Part shown: piece after piece, positions 34,587 through 43,562 of the stretch | How the letters are laid out: every line of letters starts with the position of its first letter | Numbering within the stretch: position 1 is the first letter of the stretch | NCBI RefSeq assembly: GCF_965284335.1 | Contig: NZ_OZ260076.1 | Direction: 5' to 3' (one strand) | Length of the DNA: 64,000 nucleotides | Source: Tabrizicola_A sp965284335 | Lineage (GTDB): Bacteria > Pseudomonadota > Alphaproteobacteria > Rhodobacterales > Rhodobacteraceae | The notes under the pieces: model-generated | Database searches by the model: none | Told to the model about the DNA's origin: nothing | The model's input: the letters and a program-made list of their open reading frames with translations, nothing else | Translations under genes and position numbers: made by a program

Positions 34587-35875
34587 CGGCAAAGCTGCCC
34601 GCGCCGGTGGCCGCCGTCGCGCGGATTTTCGACGAAAATCCGTGGCCCGCCGGTGGTGTGCAAGATCCGGGCCTGCCGGCGATTGCGGTGGCGGTGTCGG
34701 GTGGGGGGGATTCCTTGGCGCTTTTGCTGGCAGCCCAAGATGCCTTTCCCGGCCGCATTCATGCCGTGACGGTGGATCACGGCTTGCGCGCCGAAAGTGC
34801 CGATGAGGCCGCCTATGTGGCCCAGCTTTGCGCCCGGCTTGGCATTGCGCATCAGATCCTGCGCTGGCAGGGTCCTGATCCCAAGGGCAATCTGATGGAT
34901 CAGGCGCGCCGGGCCCGTTTGGACTTGATCGGGGCTTGGGCGCGGGGGGCCGGTATTGGCCATGTGCTTTTGGGCCATACCGCCGATGACAATGCCGAAA
35001 CTTTCCTGATGAACCTTGCCCGCAAGGCCGGGCTTGATGGGCTGTGCGGAATGCGCCGCGATTGGCATGAGGGCGGCATCCACTGGCATCGCCCGTTCTT
35101 GGCCCTGTCGCGTGACGAATTGCGCGCCGATCTGCGGCGTCGGTCGGTCGATTGGATCGACGATCCCAGCAATGACAATCCGCGCTTTACCCGCGTCAAG
35201 GCGCGTCGGACCATGGCGGCTTTGGCCCCTTTGGGGATTACGGCGGAAGGGATCACCGCGACGCTGTCTTATCTGGACGCGGCCCAGCGGGCCTTGATGC
35301 GGACCTGCGCCGATGTGGCGCGGGGGATGACGGGTGAGGCGGGGGCGCTGCGGATGCCCCATGCCGCCTTTTGCGCCCTTGATCCCGAAATCCAGCGCCG
35401 CCTGATTGGCGCGGCGATCCAATGGATGTCGGGCGCTGATTTTCCGCCCCGCGGCGCGCAGGTGCAGGCGCTTTTGTCGCGGCTGGCCGCAGCGCAAGAG
35501 GCGCAGCTTGGGGGGGTGCGGTTTTTGCACCGTCAGGGCCAGCTTTACATTCTGCGAGAGGCGCGTGGCGTCATGGGGCCGATGGCCTTTGACACCCCGG
35601 AGGGACAAATCTGGGATCACCGCTGGCGCATCAGCGGCCCGGCGCGTCCGGGGGCGGAAATTCGGGCTTTGGGGGCTGCGGGGTATCGCCAATGTCCCGA
35701 TGCGCGCCGCTTTGGGCTGCGCGAGGCTTTGGTGGTGACACCGGCGATTTGGCAGGGTGATCAGGTGCTGGCCGCGCCTTTGGCCGGGCTTCACGGGCCT
35801 GCCGACGGATCAGGGGATCGGCCATATCAGGCCGATGTGTCGCAGGGACTGGCTGAATTCATCTTATCGCATTGA
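34583..35875 (+). CDS. tilS: tRNA(Ile)-lysidine synthetase
   Basis: Adds lysine to C34 of tRNA-Ile(CAU), changing it to decode AUA. The PP-loop ATPase motif AVSGGGDSLALLL is near residue 35, followed by VDHGLRAESADEAAYV and GHTADDNAETFLM. At 430 aa it includes the C-terminal tRNA-binding parts. A GTG start overlaps the cpoB stop, so it is co-translated with the tol-pal cluster. Confidence 0.92.
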   Translation: MTAKLPAPVAAVARIFDENPWPAGGVQDPGLPAIAVAVSGGGDSLALLLAAQDAFPGRIHAVTVDHGLRAESADEAAYVAQLCARLGIAHQILRWQGPDPKGNLMDQARRARLDLIGAWARGAGIGHVLLGHTADDNAETFLMNLARKAGLDGLCGMRRDWHEGGIHWHRPFLALSRDELRADLRRRSVDWIDDPSNDNPRFTRVKARRTMAALAPLGITAEGITATLSYLDAAQRALMRTCADVARGMTGEAGALRMPHAAFCALDPEIQRRLIGAAIQWMSGADFPPRGAQVQALLSRLAAAQEAQLGGVRFLHRQGQLYILREARGVMGPMAFDTPEGQIWDHRWRISGPARPGAEIRALGAAGYRQCPDARRFGLREALVVTPAIWQGDQVLAAPLAGLHGPADGSGDRPYQADVSQGLAEFILSH

Positions 35876-35956
35876 ACCCGGGCGAGTTATCTCTATCTTA
35901 AGACCAACCGCCGACGATGGCCTCTTGTGGCCCGGCATTCATACTGGAGTCTCTTC

Positions 35957-37870
35957 GTGGGTAATGCACGAAACATCGCCTTCTGGGTCGTTCTGTTTCT
36001 CTTGATCCTGGCGCTCTTTAACGCCTTTGGCGGCAATCAAAGCACAACCGCCTCGCGGACGGTGTCTTATTCGGAATTCATTGACCGGGTGGAAAAGGGC
36101 GAGGTGGCCTCGGCCACCATTGATGGTGAGCGTGTGGTGGTGACCGATACAACCGGCAACCGCTTTGCCACCGTGGCCCCGAATGACCCGCGTTTGACCG
36201 AACGGTTGATCGAAAAGGGTGTTGAGGTGCGGGCCGAGCCGCAGCAATCGTCAGGCTTTATGAGCCTGTTGTCGCTGTGGTTGCCCTTCATCGTGCTGAT
36301 CGGCATCTGGATTTTCTTTATGAACCGCATGCAGGGCGGCGGCAAAGGTGGGGCGATGGGCTTTGGCAAAAGCCGGGCGAAGCTCTTGACCGAAAAGCAT
36401 GGCCGGGTGACCTTTGACGATGTGGCCGGGATTGATGAGGCCAAGGAAGAGCTGGAGGAAATCGTCGAATTCCTGCGCAACCCGCAGAAATTCAGCCGTC
36501 TGGGCGGCAAGATTCCGAAAGGCGCGCTTCTGGTTGGCCCGCCCGGCACGGGTAAAACCCTTTTGGCCCGCGCCATCGCGGGTGAGGCGGGGGTGCCGTT
36601 TTTCACCATCTCGGGGTCTGATTTTGTGGAAATGTTCGTGGGCGTGGGTGCAAGCCGGGTGCGCGACATGTTCGAGCAGGCCAAGAAAAACGCGCCCTGC
36701 ATCGTGTTTATCGACGAGATTGACGCTGTGGGCCGCGCGCGTGGCGTCGGCATGGGCGGCGGCAATGACGAACGCGAGCAGACCTTGAACCAGCTTTTGG
36801 TCGAGATGGACGGGTTTGAGGCGAATGATGGCGTCATCATCGTGGCCGCCACCAACCGCAAGGATGTGCTGGACCCGGCTTTGCTGCGTCCGGGCCGCTT
36901 TGACCGCCAGATCCATGTGCCGAACCCCGATATCAAGGGCCGCGAAAAGATCCTGTCGGTCCATGCCCGCAAGGTGCCTTCGGGGCCGGACGTTGACTTG
37001 CGCGTGATTGCCCGCGGCACGCCGGGCTTTTCGGGCGCGGATCTTGCCAACCTTGTGAATGAGGCCGCGCTGATCGCCGCCCGTCTGGGCCGCCGCTTTG
37101 TCGCCATGGCCGATTTCGAATCGGCCAAGGACAAGGTGATGATGGGGGCCGAGCGTCGGTCGATGGTGCTGACGCAGGAACAAAAAGAACACACCGCCTA
37201 TCACGAGGCGGGCCATGCGATTGTGGGGCTGGCGCTGCCGAAATGTGACCCGGTCTATAAGGCCACGATCATTCCGCGTGGCGGGGCCTTGGGCATGGTG
37301 GTGTCTTTGCCCGAGATTGACCGGCTGAACTGGCACAAGGATGAGTGCAAGCAGAAGATCGCCATGACCATGGCCGGTAAGGCCGCCGAAATCATCAAAT
37401 GGGGTGAGGAAGGCGTGTCAAACGGTCCCTCGGGCGATATTCAGCAGGCCAGCGCCTTGGCGCGTGCGATGGTCTTGCGCTGGGGCATGTCGGATGCGGT
37501 TGGTAATATCGACTATGCCGAGGCGCATGAGGGCTATCAGGGCAAGACCGCCGGGCTTTCGGTCTCGGCTGAGACCAAGATCTTGATCGAATCCGAGGTC
37601 AAACGCCTGATCGACGAGGGCTATGACACCGCGCGGCGCATTTTGACCGAACAGTCCGAGCAGTTCGAACGTCTGGCCAAGGGGTTGTTGGAATATGAGA
37701 CCCTGACCGGCGACGAGATCAAGCGGGTGATCGCGGGCGAAAAGCCCAATGCCGATGACGATGCAACTCCGCCCGCCGCAGGTGGTGGCGAGGGGGTGGT
37801 GTCGATCCCGAAGACCCGTGCGCGCAAGCCCAAGGCCGCACCGGATGCCTCGCCCGAGCCTTTGGCGTGA
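35957..37870 (+). CDS. ftsH: ATP-dependent zinc metalloprotease FtsH
   Basis: Membrane-bound AAA protease that degrades misfolded membrane proteins and regulators. The GTG at 35957 (GNARNIAFWVVLFLL) is chosen because GGAG precedes it and homology starts there. Two membrane helices lie at about 6-25 and 105-125. Walker A is GPPGTGKTLLARA, the SRH is TNRKDVLDPALLRPGRFD, and the zinc motif is HEAGH. 637 aa. A terminator follows. Confidence 0.97.
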   Translation: MGNARNIAFWVVLFLLILALFNAFGGNQSTTASRTVSYSEFIDRVEKGEVASATIDGERVVVTDTTGNRFATVAPNDPRLTERLIEKGVEVRAEPQQSSGFMSLLSLWLPFIVLIGIWIFFMNRMQGGGKGGAMGFGKSRAKLLTEKHGRVTFDDVAGIDEAKEELEEIVEFLRNPQKFSRLGGKIPKGALLVGPPGTGKTLLARAIAGEAGVPFFTISGSDFVEMFVGVGASRVRDMFEQAKKNAPCIVFIDEIDAVGRARGVGMGGGNDEREQTLNQLLVEMDGFEANDGVIIVAATNRKDVLDPALLRPGRFDRQIHVPNPDIKGREKILSVHARKVPSGPDVDLRVIARGTPGFSGADLANLVNEAALIAARLGRRFVAMADFESAKDKVMMGAERRSMVLTQEQKEHTAYHEAGHAIVGLALPKCDPVYKATIIPRGGALGMVVSLPEIDRLNWHKDECKQKIAMTMAGKAAEIIKWGEEGVSNGPSGDIQQASALARAMVLRWGMSDAVGNIDYAEAHEGYQGKTAGLSVSAETKILIESEVKRLIDEGYDTARRILTEQSEQFERLAKGLLEYETLTGDEIKRVIAGEKPNADDDATPPAAGGGEGVVSIPKTRARKPKAAPDASPEPLA

Positions 37871-37900
37871 CGCCAGATTGCAGGTTTTGATCTAAACTCG

Positions 37901-37928
37901 CCCCGAGGCCCGCATGGCCTCGGGGTTT
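37901..37928 (+). terminator. Terminator after ftsH
   Basis: CCCCGAGGCC and GGCCTCGGGG around CGCAT, followed by TTT, 31 bases past the ftsH stop. Confidence 0.75.
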
Positions 37929-37973
37929 GGCTTTGACCGGGGGGCTTTGGCCCCGATCTGACAGGAGCGGCGG

Positions 37974-38573
37974 ATGAGCGCGCTGAAACCCACCCAGTTC
38001 ATTGGCCGCATCGTCTGGCTTGGTCATGTGCCCGACCGTGCGGCGGCTTTGGAAAGCCGGGCGCTGCCCAGCCTGATGGCGCGGTTTGATGGCCCCGAGG
38101 GTGAGGCGCATGGCGGCTTGACGCGGCCCGCCTGCAGCCGGGTAAGCGCGCTTTACAAGCGCAACACCGAAATTCGCAACACGCGGCAGTTTTCGCTGTT
38201 GTCTGCCGAAGATCTGGCGGCCACGGTGGCGGCCATGGGGCTGGAAAGACTGGACCCCGCGCTGGTGGGTGCCAATATGGTGATCGAGGGCATCCCCGAT
38301 TTCAGCCACCTGCCGCCCTCGTCGCGGCTGCAAGGTGACAGTGGCGCGACGCTGGTGGTGGATATGAACAACCGCCCCTGCACGCTGCCCGCCCGCCCGA
38401 TTGAGGGCCAGCACCCCGGTTTTGGCGCGCGCTATAAGACCGCCGCCAAGGGTCGGCGTGGTGTGACGGCTTGGGTCGAGCGGGAGGGAGGCTTTGCCTT
38501 GGGCGATGCCATTCGGCTTTACATCCCCGATCAGCCGGTCTGGGCGCATCTGGATGATGCCCGGCGCGCCTGA
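37974..38573 (+). CDS. MOSC domain protein
   Basis: 199 aa protein with the core of a MOSC domain (FSLLSAEDLAATVAAMGL and VGANMVIEGIPDFSHLPPSSRL, then GARYKTAAKGRRGVTAWVE). MOSC domains carry sulfur for molybdenum-cofactor enzymes or act in related redox reactions. No partner enzyme is adjacent, so the substrate is unknown. GGAGCGGCGG precedes the ATG. Confidence 0.8.
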   Translation: MSALKPTQFIGRIVWLGHVPDRAAALESRALPSLMARFDGPEGEAHGGLTRPACSRVSALYKRNTEIRNTRQFSLLSAEDLAATVAAMGLERLDPALVGANMVIEGIPDFSHLPPSSRLQGDSGATLVVDMNNRPCTLPARPIEGQHPGFGARYKTAAKGRRGVTAWVEREGGFALGDAIRLYIPDQPVWAHLDDARRA

Positions 38574-38776
38574 CACCGCCCCATGCGTCGCCGCTGCGAC
38601 ACCAAGCCGCAGATTCGCGATCTGCGCCCATTTCCCCCGCTGACGCCACAAGGTTTCCCATCGGAAACGCGCTCTGGCGAAAACCGCGCGGGACATGTCG
38701 GAAAAGGCCCGTCCAAAGCCCATCTTGCCCGTTATCACGTCGGAAACGGGATAGTCCGCCCCCCTTGGAGATAAAG

Positions 38777-40453
38777 ATGGCCTTCAAAACCGACATCGAA
38801 ATTGCACGCGAAGCAAAGAAAAAGCACATCAATGAAATTGGGGCCAAGCTGGGCATCCCGGCAGAAAGCCTGCTGCCCTATGGCCATGACAAGGCCAAGG
38901 TGAGCCAAGAGTTCATCAAATCCTTGGCAGGCAAGCCCGATGGCAAGCTGATCTTGGTCACCGCGATCAACCCCACCCCGGCGGGTGAGGGCAAGACCAC
39001 CACCACCGTGGGTCTGGGCGATGGCCTGAACCGCATCGGCAAAAAGGCCGTGGTCTGTATCCGCGAAGCCTCTCTCGGCCCGAACTTCGGTATGAAGGGC
39101 GGCGCGGCAGGCGGCGGCATGGCGCAAGTTGTGCCGATGGAAGAGATGAACCTGCACTTCACCGGCGACTTCCACGCCATCACCTCTGCCCACAACCTGT
39201 TGGCGGCGATGATCGACAACCACATCTATTGGGGCAATGAGCTGGCCATCGACGAGCGCCGCATCGTGTGGCGCCGCGTGATGGACATGAACGACCGCGC
39301 GCTGCGCGATATCGTTGTGAACTTGGGCGGTGTTGCCAACGGCTTCCCGCGTCAGACCGGCTTTGACATCACCGTGGCGTCGGAAGTCATGGCGATCCTC
39401 TGCCTGTCGAACGACCTTGAAGACCTGCAAAAGCGTCTGGGTGATATCGTTGTCGCCTATACCCGCGAGAAAAAAGCGATCTACTGCCGCGACATCAAGG
39501 CAGACGGTGCAATGACGGTTCTGTTGAAAGACGCGATGCAGCCGAACATCGTGCAGACCTTGGAAAACAACCCCGCCTTCGTGCATGGCGGCCCGTTTGC
39601 CAATATCGCCCATGGCTGCAACTCGGTTATCGCGACCAAGACCGCGCTGAAGCTGGGTGAATATGTCGTCACCGAAGCTGGTTTCGGCGCTGACCTTGGT
39701 GCGGAAAAGTTCTTTGACATCAAGTGCCGCAAGGCGGGGCTGAAGCCTTCGGCAGCGGTCATCGTGGCCACCGTGCGCGCGATGAAGATGAACGGCGGCG
39801 TGGCCAAGGCTGATTTGGGCGCGGAAAACGTCGAAGCGGTCAAGAAGGGCTGCCCGAACTTGGGCCGTCACATTGCCAACGTGAAGTCGTTTGGTGTGCC
39901 GGTTGTGGTGGCGATCAACCACTTCTATTCCGACACCGATGCCGAAGTGGCGGCCGTGAAGGCCTATGTGGCCGAGCAGGGCGCCGAGGCGATCTTGTGC
40001 AAGCACTGGGCCAATGGCTCGGCCGGGATCGAAGATCTGGCCCATAAGGTTGTGGCGCTGGCAGAATCGGGTTCGGCGAACTTTGCGCCGCTGTATCCCG
40101 ATGCGATGCCCTTGTTCCAAAAGCTGGAAACCATCGCCAAGCGGATCTATCACGCTGATGAGGTGATTGCCGACAAGTCGATCCGTGACCAGCTGAAAAC
40201 CTGGGAAGCGGCGGGCTATGGCCATCTGCCGATCTGCGTGGCCAAGACGCAGTATTCCTTTACCACCGACCCGACCGTGCGCGGCGCGCCGACGGGCCAT
40301 TCGGTGCCGGTGCGCGAAGTGCGTCTGTCGGCAGGTGCGGGCTTTATCGTCGCCATCTGCGGTGAGATCATGACCATGCCGGGCCTGCCCAAGGTGCCGT
40401 CGGCCGAAGTGATCCGTCTGAATGACGACGGCAACGTCGAAGGTCTGTTCTAA
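38777..40453 (+). CDS. fhs: Formate--tetrahydrofolate ligase
   Basis: Makes 10-formyl-THF from formate, THF and ATP. It starts MAFKTDIEIAREAKKKHI; the ATP-binding region has TPAGEGKTTTTVGLGDGL, and EASLGPNFGMKGGAAGGG is the family signature. 558 aa, full length. The ATG at 38777 has GGAG upstream. Codons are more biased than in neighbours (many AAG, GGC, GAC), which suggests high expression. It heads a one-carbon cluster with two folD genes. The 203-base gap before it holds only short inverted repeats. Confidence 0.97.
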   Translation: MAFKTDIEIAREAKKKHINEIGAKLGIPAESLLPYGHDKAKVSQEFIKSLAGKPDGKLILVTAINPTPAGEGKTTTTVGLGDGLNRIGKKAVVCIREASLGPNFGMKGGAAGGGMAQVVPMEEMNLHFTGDFHAITSAHNLLAAMIDNHIYWGNELAIDERRIVWRRVMDMNDRALRDIVVNLGGVANGFPRQTGFDITVASEVMAILCLSNDLEDLQKRLGDIVVAYTREKKAIYCRDIKADGAMTVLLKDAMQPNIVQTLENNPAFVHGGPFANIAHGCNSVIATKTALKLGEYVVTEAGFGADLGAEKFFDIKCRKAGLKPSAAVIVATVRAMKMNGGVAKADLGAENVEAVKKGCPNLGRHIANVKSFGVPVVVAINHFYSDTDAEVAAVKAYVAEQGAEAILCKHWANGSAGIEDLAHKVVALAESGSANFAPLYPDAMPLFQKLETIAKRIYHADEVIADKSIRDQLKTWEAAGYGHLPICVAKTQYSFTTDPTVRGAPTGHSVPVREVRLSAGAGFIVAICGEIMTMPGLPKVPSAEVIRLNDDGNVEGLF

Positions 40454-40521
40454 AAGGCCGCTTGCCTTGAACTTCCGGGCGTGAGGGTCTACCTCACGCC
40501 CAATCCATGGAGGGACAGGCG

Positions 40522-40824
40522 ATGAAGGCCCCGCAGGACTGCCACGACATGACCGAATTGCGCGCGGCGATTGACGCGTTGGATGCGGGGATCGTGGCGC
40601 AGCTGAAGGCCCGCGCGGACTATATTGATCGCGCGGTGCAGTTGAAACAAACAAATGGCCTGCCCGCCCGCATTGAGGTGCGGGTTGAAGAGGTGGTCAC
40701 CAAGGTGCGCGCCGAAGCGGTGGCTCAGGGACTTGACCCCGATCTGGTCGAAGACATTTGGCGGCGGTTGATCAACTGGTCGATCGCGCGCGAAGAACAG
40801 ACATTGGGGCCCGAGCGCCCCTGA
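40522..40824 (+). CDS. Chorismate mutase, AroQ type
   Basis: 100 aa all-helical chorismate mutase: MTELRAAIDALDAGIVAQLKARADYIDRAVQLKQ, with the conserved Arg and Lys positions of the AroQ fold, and RVEEVVTKVRAEAVAQGLD. It would convert chorismate to prephenate, though isochorismate-pyruvate lyase relatives look similar. GGAGGGACAGGCG precedes the ATG. It lies between fhs and the first folD, nine bases from the latter, an unusual place for an aromatic-pathway gene. Confidence 0.85.
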   Translation: MKAPQDCHDMTELRAAIDALDAGIVAQLKARADYIDRAVQLKQTNGLPARIEVRVEEVVTKVRAEAVAQGLDPDLVEDIWRRLINWSIAREEQTLGPERP

Positions 40825-40833
40825 CGGGGTGAC

Positions 40834-41712
40834 ATGACGGCGACGATTATTGACGGCAAGGCTATCGCGGCGCGGATGCGGGCCGAAACCCGGGCCGAGG
40901 CGGAAACGCTGGCAGGGGCTGGCTGGGCGCCGCGTCTGGTGTCGATCTCGGTCGGCGATGTGGCGGCGGCGGAACTTTATGTGCGCAATCAGCAAAAGTC
41001 GGCCGAGGCGGCGGGCGTCGCCTTTGAGGCGCGCAATTACCCCGAAACCATCAGTCTGGAACAGTTGACCGGGGTTTTGGCAGGCTTGAACGCCGATCCG
41101 CGGGTCAATGGCATCATCATTCAGCGCCCCTTGCCGGGGCATATCCCGGTCAAGGCGCTGCAAAAGGCCGTGCATCCGTTGAAGGATGTCGAGGGGATGC
41201 ACCCGTCTTCCATTGGCAATATCGTCTATAACGATTTGGCGCTTGGTCCCTGCACGGCGGTTGCGGCGGTGGAAATCCTGAAAACCCTGCCCTTAAAGGT
41301 TGAGGGGCTGGATGTCTGCGTCATTGGCCATTCCGAAATTGTGGGCAAGCCGATTGCCTTTTTGATGATGGGCTTGGGCGCGACGGTGACGGTGTGCCAT
41401 CACATGACCCGGCAGGTGGCCGTTCACAGCCGCGCGGCCGATGCCGTGTTTGTGGCGGTGGGCAAGCCCGGGCTTGTGACGGGCGATATGTTGAAGCCGG
41501 GGGCGGCGCTGATTGATATCGGCATCAACCGGGTGGATGGCAAAACCGTGGGCGACGCCGATTATGACAGCTGCGCTCAGGTGGCGGGCTGGATCACGCC
41601 CGTGCCCGGCGGGGTGGGGCCGGTCACGGTGGCGATTTTGATGAAGAACGCCGTTTTGGCCACGCGGATGCAAATGGAACACTATCGCAGCGCCTTTGCG
41701 GCGGCGGTTTAA
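40834..41712 (+). CDS. folD: FolD-like methylene-THF dehydrogenase, divergent paralogue
   Basis: 292 aa FolD-family protein with the NADP-binding domain (VIGHSEIVGKPIAFLMMG) and the terminal PVPGGVGPVT motif. In the active site the Tyr is kept (LYVRNQ) but the usual Lys four residues later is Gln, and the DVDGFH motif reads DVEGMH. The Gln of IIQRPLP is kept. In the human enzyme a change of this Lys to Gln abolishes cyclohydrolase but leaves dehydrogenase activity, so this copy may do only the dehydrogenase step. It is 12 bases before a canonical folD. Confidence 0.88.
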   Translation: MTATIIDGKAIAARMRAETRAEAETLAGAGWAPRLVSISVGDVAAAELYVRNQQKSAEAAGVAFEARNYPETISLEQLTGVLAGLNADPRVNGIIIQRPLPGHIPVKALQKAVHPLKDVEGMHPSSIGNIVYNDLALGPCTAVAAVEILKTLPLKVEGLDVCVIGHSEIVGKPIAFLMMGLGATVTVCHHMTRQVAVHSRAADAVFVAVGKPGLVTGDMLKPGAALIDIGINRVDGKTVGDADYDSCAQVAGWITPVPGGVGPVTVAILMKNAVLATRMQMEHYRSAFAAAV

Positions 41713-41724
41713 GGGAGAGATGAC

Positions 41725-42615
41725 ATGACAGCCAAGGTGATCGACGGCAAGGCATTCGCCGCCAATGTGCGCGCGCAGGTCCAAGACCATGTGGCCAAGC
41801 TGGTGGCAGAGCAGGGCATTCAGCCCGGTCTGGCCGTGGTTTTGGTGGGCGAAGACCCGGCCTCGAAGGTCTATGTCAAGAACAAGCACGCCTCGACGAT
41901 TGAGGTGGGCATGGCCTCTTTCGAACATCGCCTGCCTGCCGAGACCTCGGAGGCCGATCTGCTGGCGCTGGTCAAATCGCTGAACGCCGATCCCAAGGTG
42001 CATGGCATTTTGGTGCAATTGCCGCTGCCTGCGCATCTGAATTCCGAGCTGATCATCAACACGATTGATCCGGCCAAGGATGTCGATGGGTTTCACATTT
42101 CCAACGTGGGCCTTTTGGGCACTGGGCAAAAGTCGATGGTGCCCTGCACGCCCTTGGGCTGTCTGATGATGCTGCGCGATCATCATGGCAAGCTGGCCGG
42201 GCTGAACGCGGTTGTGGTCGGGCGGTCGAACATTGTCGGCAAGCCGATGGCGCAGCTTTTGCTGGGCGACAGCTGCACCGTGACCATTGCGCACAGCCGC
42301 ACCAAGGATCTGGCGGCGGTCTGTCGGGGGGCTGATATTCTGGTGGCCGCCGTGGGCCGCCCCGAAATGCTGACGGGCGAGTATGTGAAACCCGGTGCCA
42401 CGGTGATTGACGTGGGCATCAACCGGATCGAGCGCGACGGCAAGGCCAAGCTGGTGGGCGATGTGCATTACGAAAGTGCCGCCGCCGTGGCAGGCGCCAT
42501 CACGCCCGTGCCGGGCGGGGTGGGGCCGATGACCATTGCCTGCCTTCTGGCCAATACGCTGACCGCCTGCTGCCGCGCCCATGGCCTGCCCGAGCCCGAG
42601 GGTCTGACTGCCTAA
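41725..42615 (+). CDS. folD: Bifunctional methylene-THF dehydrogenase / cyclohydrolase
   Basis: 296 aa canonical FolD: KVYVKNKHASTIEVGM with the catalytic Tyr and Lys, ILVQLPLPAHL, KDVDGFHISNVG, VVGRSNIVGKPMAQLLL and PVPGGVGPMT. It interconverts methylene-THF and 10-formyl-THF with NADP, linking fhs to purine, thymidylate and serine/glycine metabolism. AGGGAGA precedes the ATG. Confidence 0.96.
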   Translation: MTAKVIDGKAFAANVRAQVQDHVAKLVAEQGIQPGLAVVLVGEDPASKVYVKNKHASTIEVGMASFEHRLPAETSEADLLALVKSLNADPKVHGILVQLPLPAHLNSELIINTIDPAKDVDGFHISNVGLLGTGQKSMVPCTPLGCLMMLRDHHGKLAGLNAVVVGRSNIVGKPMAQLLLGDSCTVTIAHSRTKDLAAVCRGADILVAAVGRPEMLTGEYVKPGATVIDVGINRIERDGKAKLVGDVHYESAAAVAGAITPVPGGVGPMTIACLLANTLTACCRAHGLPEPEGLTA

Positions 42616-42683
42616 AACATGCGCGTTTTGCGCAAAAGGTCTGTCCGGCTGCGGGCGGCAAAGATGCACAATAGCTGATATGA

Positions 42684-43562
42684 TTGATCCCCGATGCCTT
42701 CTGCGATATGTGGCAGAAATGTGGCGTTAGGTTCGGGGTATTCATGGGGGCGTTCCTCAGCGGTTTGAAAGAGGAAGCCAGCTCACCCGTGCTCTGGGTG
42801 GCTTGGGTTGTCATTTCTGTGGCCGTGTCGATTGCGGGCCCGTTTGGCACCTATGGCGTGCTGTCGATCTTTGAGCGGGGCCTGTTCTGGGTGCCGCTGA
42901 TTGCTGTAGCAGTCGTGCTGGCGGCTTTGGTTCGGGCCTATGTCGCCAGCCGCATTTGCGCCTATTACACGCTGAAAGGCACGCTTTTCACGGCGGTGCT
43001 GAACTGTCTGATCCTTGTGCCGTTTCTATATGGGGTGATCGGACTGATCCTGCCCGAGACGGTCTTTGCCCAAATCTCTTGGGCAGAGATCGCGGTCATG
43101 GTGGCATCAATCTCTTTGGGCATTTGTGCCTTGCGCGTCTCGGCCCGTGCTGATGGGCCTGCGGGGCGAGGCTGGGCGCAACAGGGCGAGAACGGGGCCT
43201 CGCTCCCGTCAGGGCCGCGCCTGTTGCGCCGCCTTGATCCAACCATTTCGGGCGATATCTGGGCCATTTCGGTGCGCGATCATTATGTGGATGTGCAAAC
43301 CAGCCACGGCATGGGCAGCATCTTGATGCGGTTTTCCGATGCGGTGGCCGAGGTGGATTGTCAGGATGGCGCGCAGGTGCATCGGTCGCATTGGGTGGCT
43401 TGGGCGGCTGTGGGCTGTGTGAGCCGCGAAGGGGGCAAGGTGATCTTGCATCTCAAAAGCGGACAACAGATTCCGGTCAGCCGCAACCACCGCGCCAAGG
43501 TGGATGCGCAGTTTCCCCCGCCTCCTGTGGTCAGGGCCGATGGCCAGCGGGGCGCGGCATAG
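42684..43562 (+). CDS. Membrane-anchored LytTR-type DNA-binding protein
   Basis: 292 aa. Four predicted membrane helices lie at about 37-60, 70-90, 105-128 and 135-150. A cytoplasmic LytTR domain (about 185-280) contains IWAISVRDHYVDVQTSHG and VHRSHWVAWAAV. Such proteins bind DNA directly from the membrane. A shorter start at 42744 (MGAFLSGLKEE) is possible. It is convergent with pdeM and overlaps its end by 32 bases. The target and signal are unknown. Confidence 0.85.
   Translation: MIPDAFCDMWQKCGVRFGVFMGAFLSGLKEEASSPVLWVAWVVISVAVSIAGPFGTYGVLSIFERGLFWVPLIAVAVVLAALVRAYVASRICAYYTLKGTLFTAVLNCLILVPFLYGVIGLILPETVFAQISWAEIAVMVASISLGICALRVSARADGPAGRGWAQQGENGASLPSGPRLLRRLDPTISGDIWAISVRDHYVDVQTSHGMGSILMRFSDAVAEVDCQDGAQVHRSHWVAWAAVGCVSREGGKVILHLKSGQQIPVSRNHRAKVDAQFPPPPVVRADGQRGAA

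Noticed and set aside
38574..38776. Folate or SAM riboswitch upstream of fhs
   Set aside because: Only short inverted repeats (GCAGAT/ATCTGC, CCCGTT/AACGGG) are seen; no known riboswitch core could be matched.
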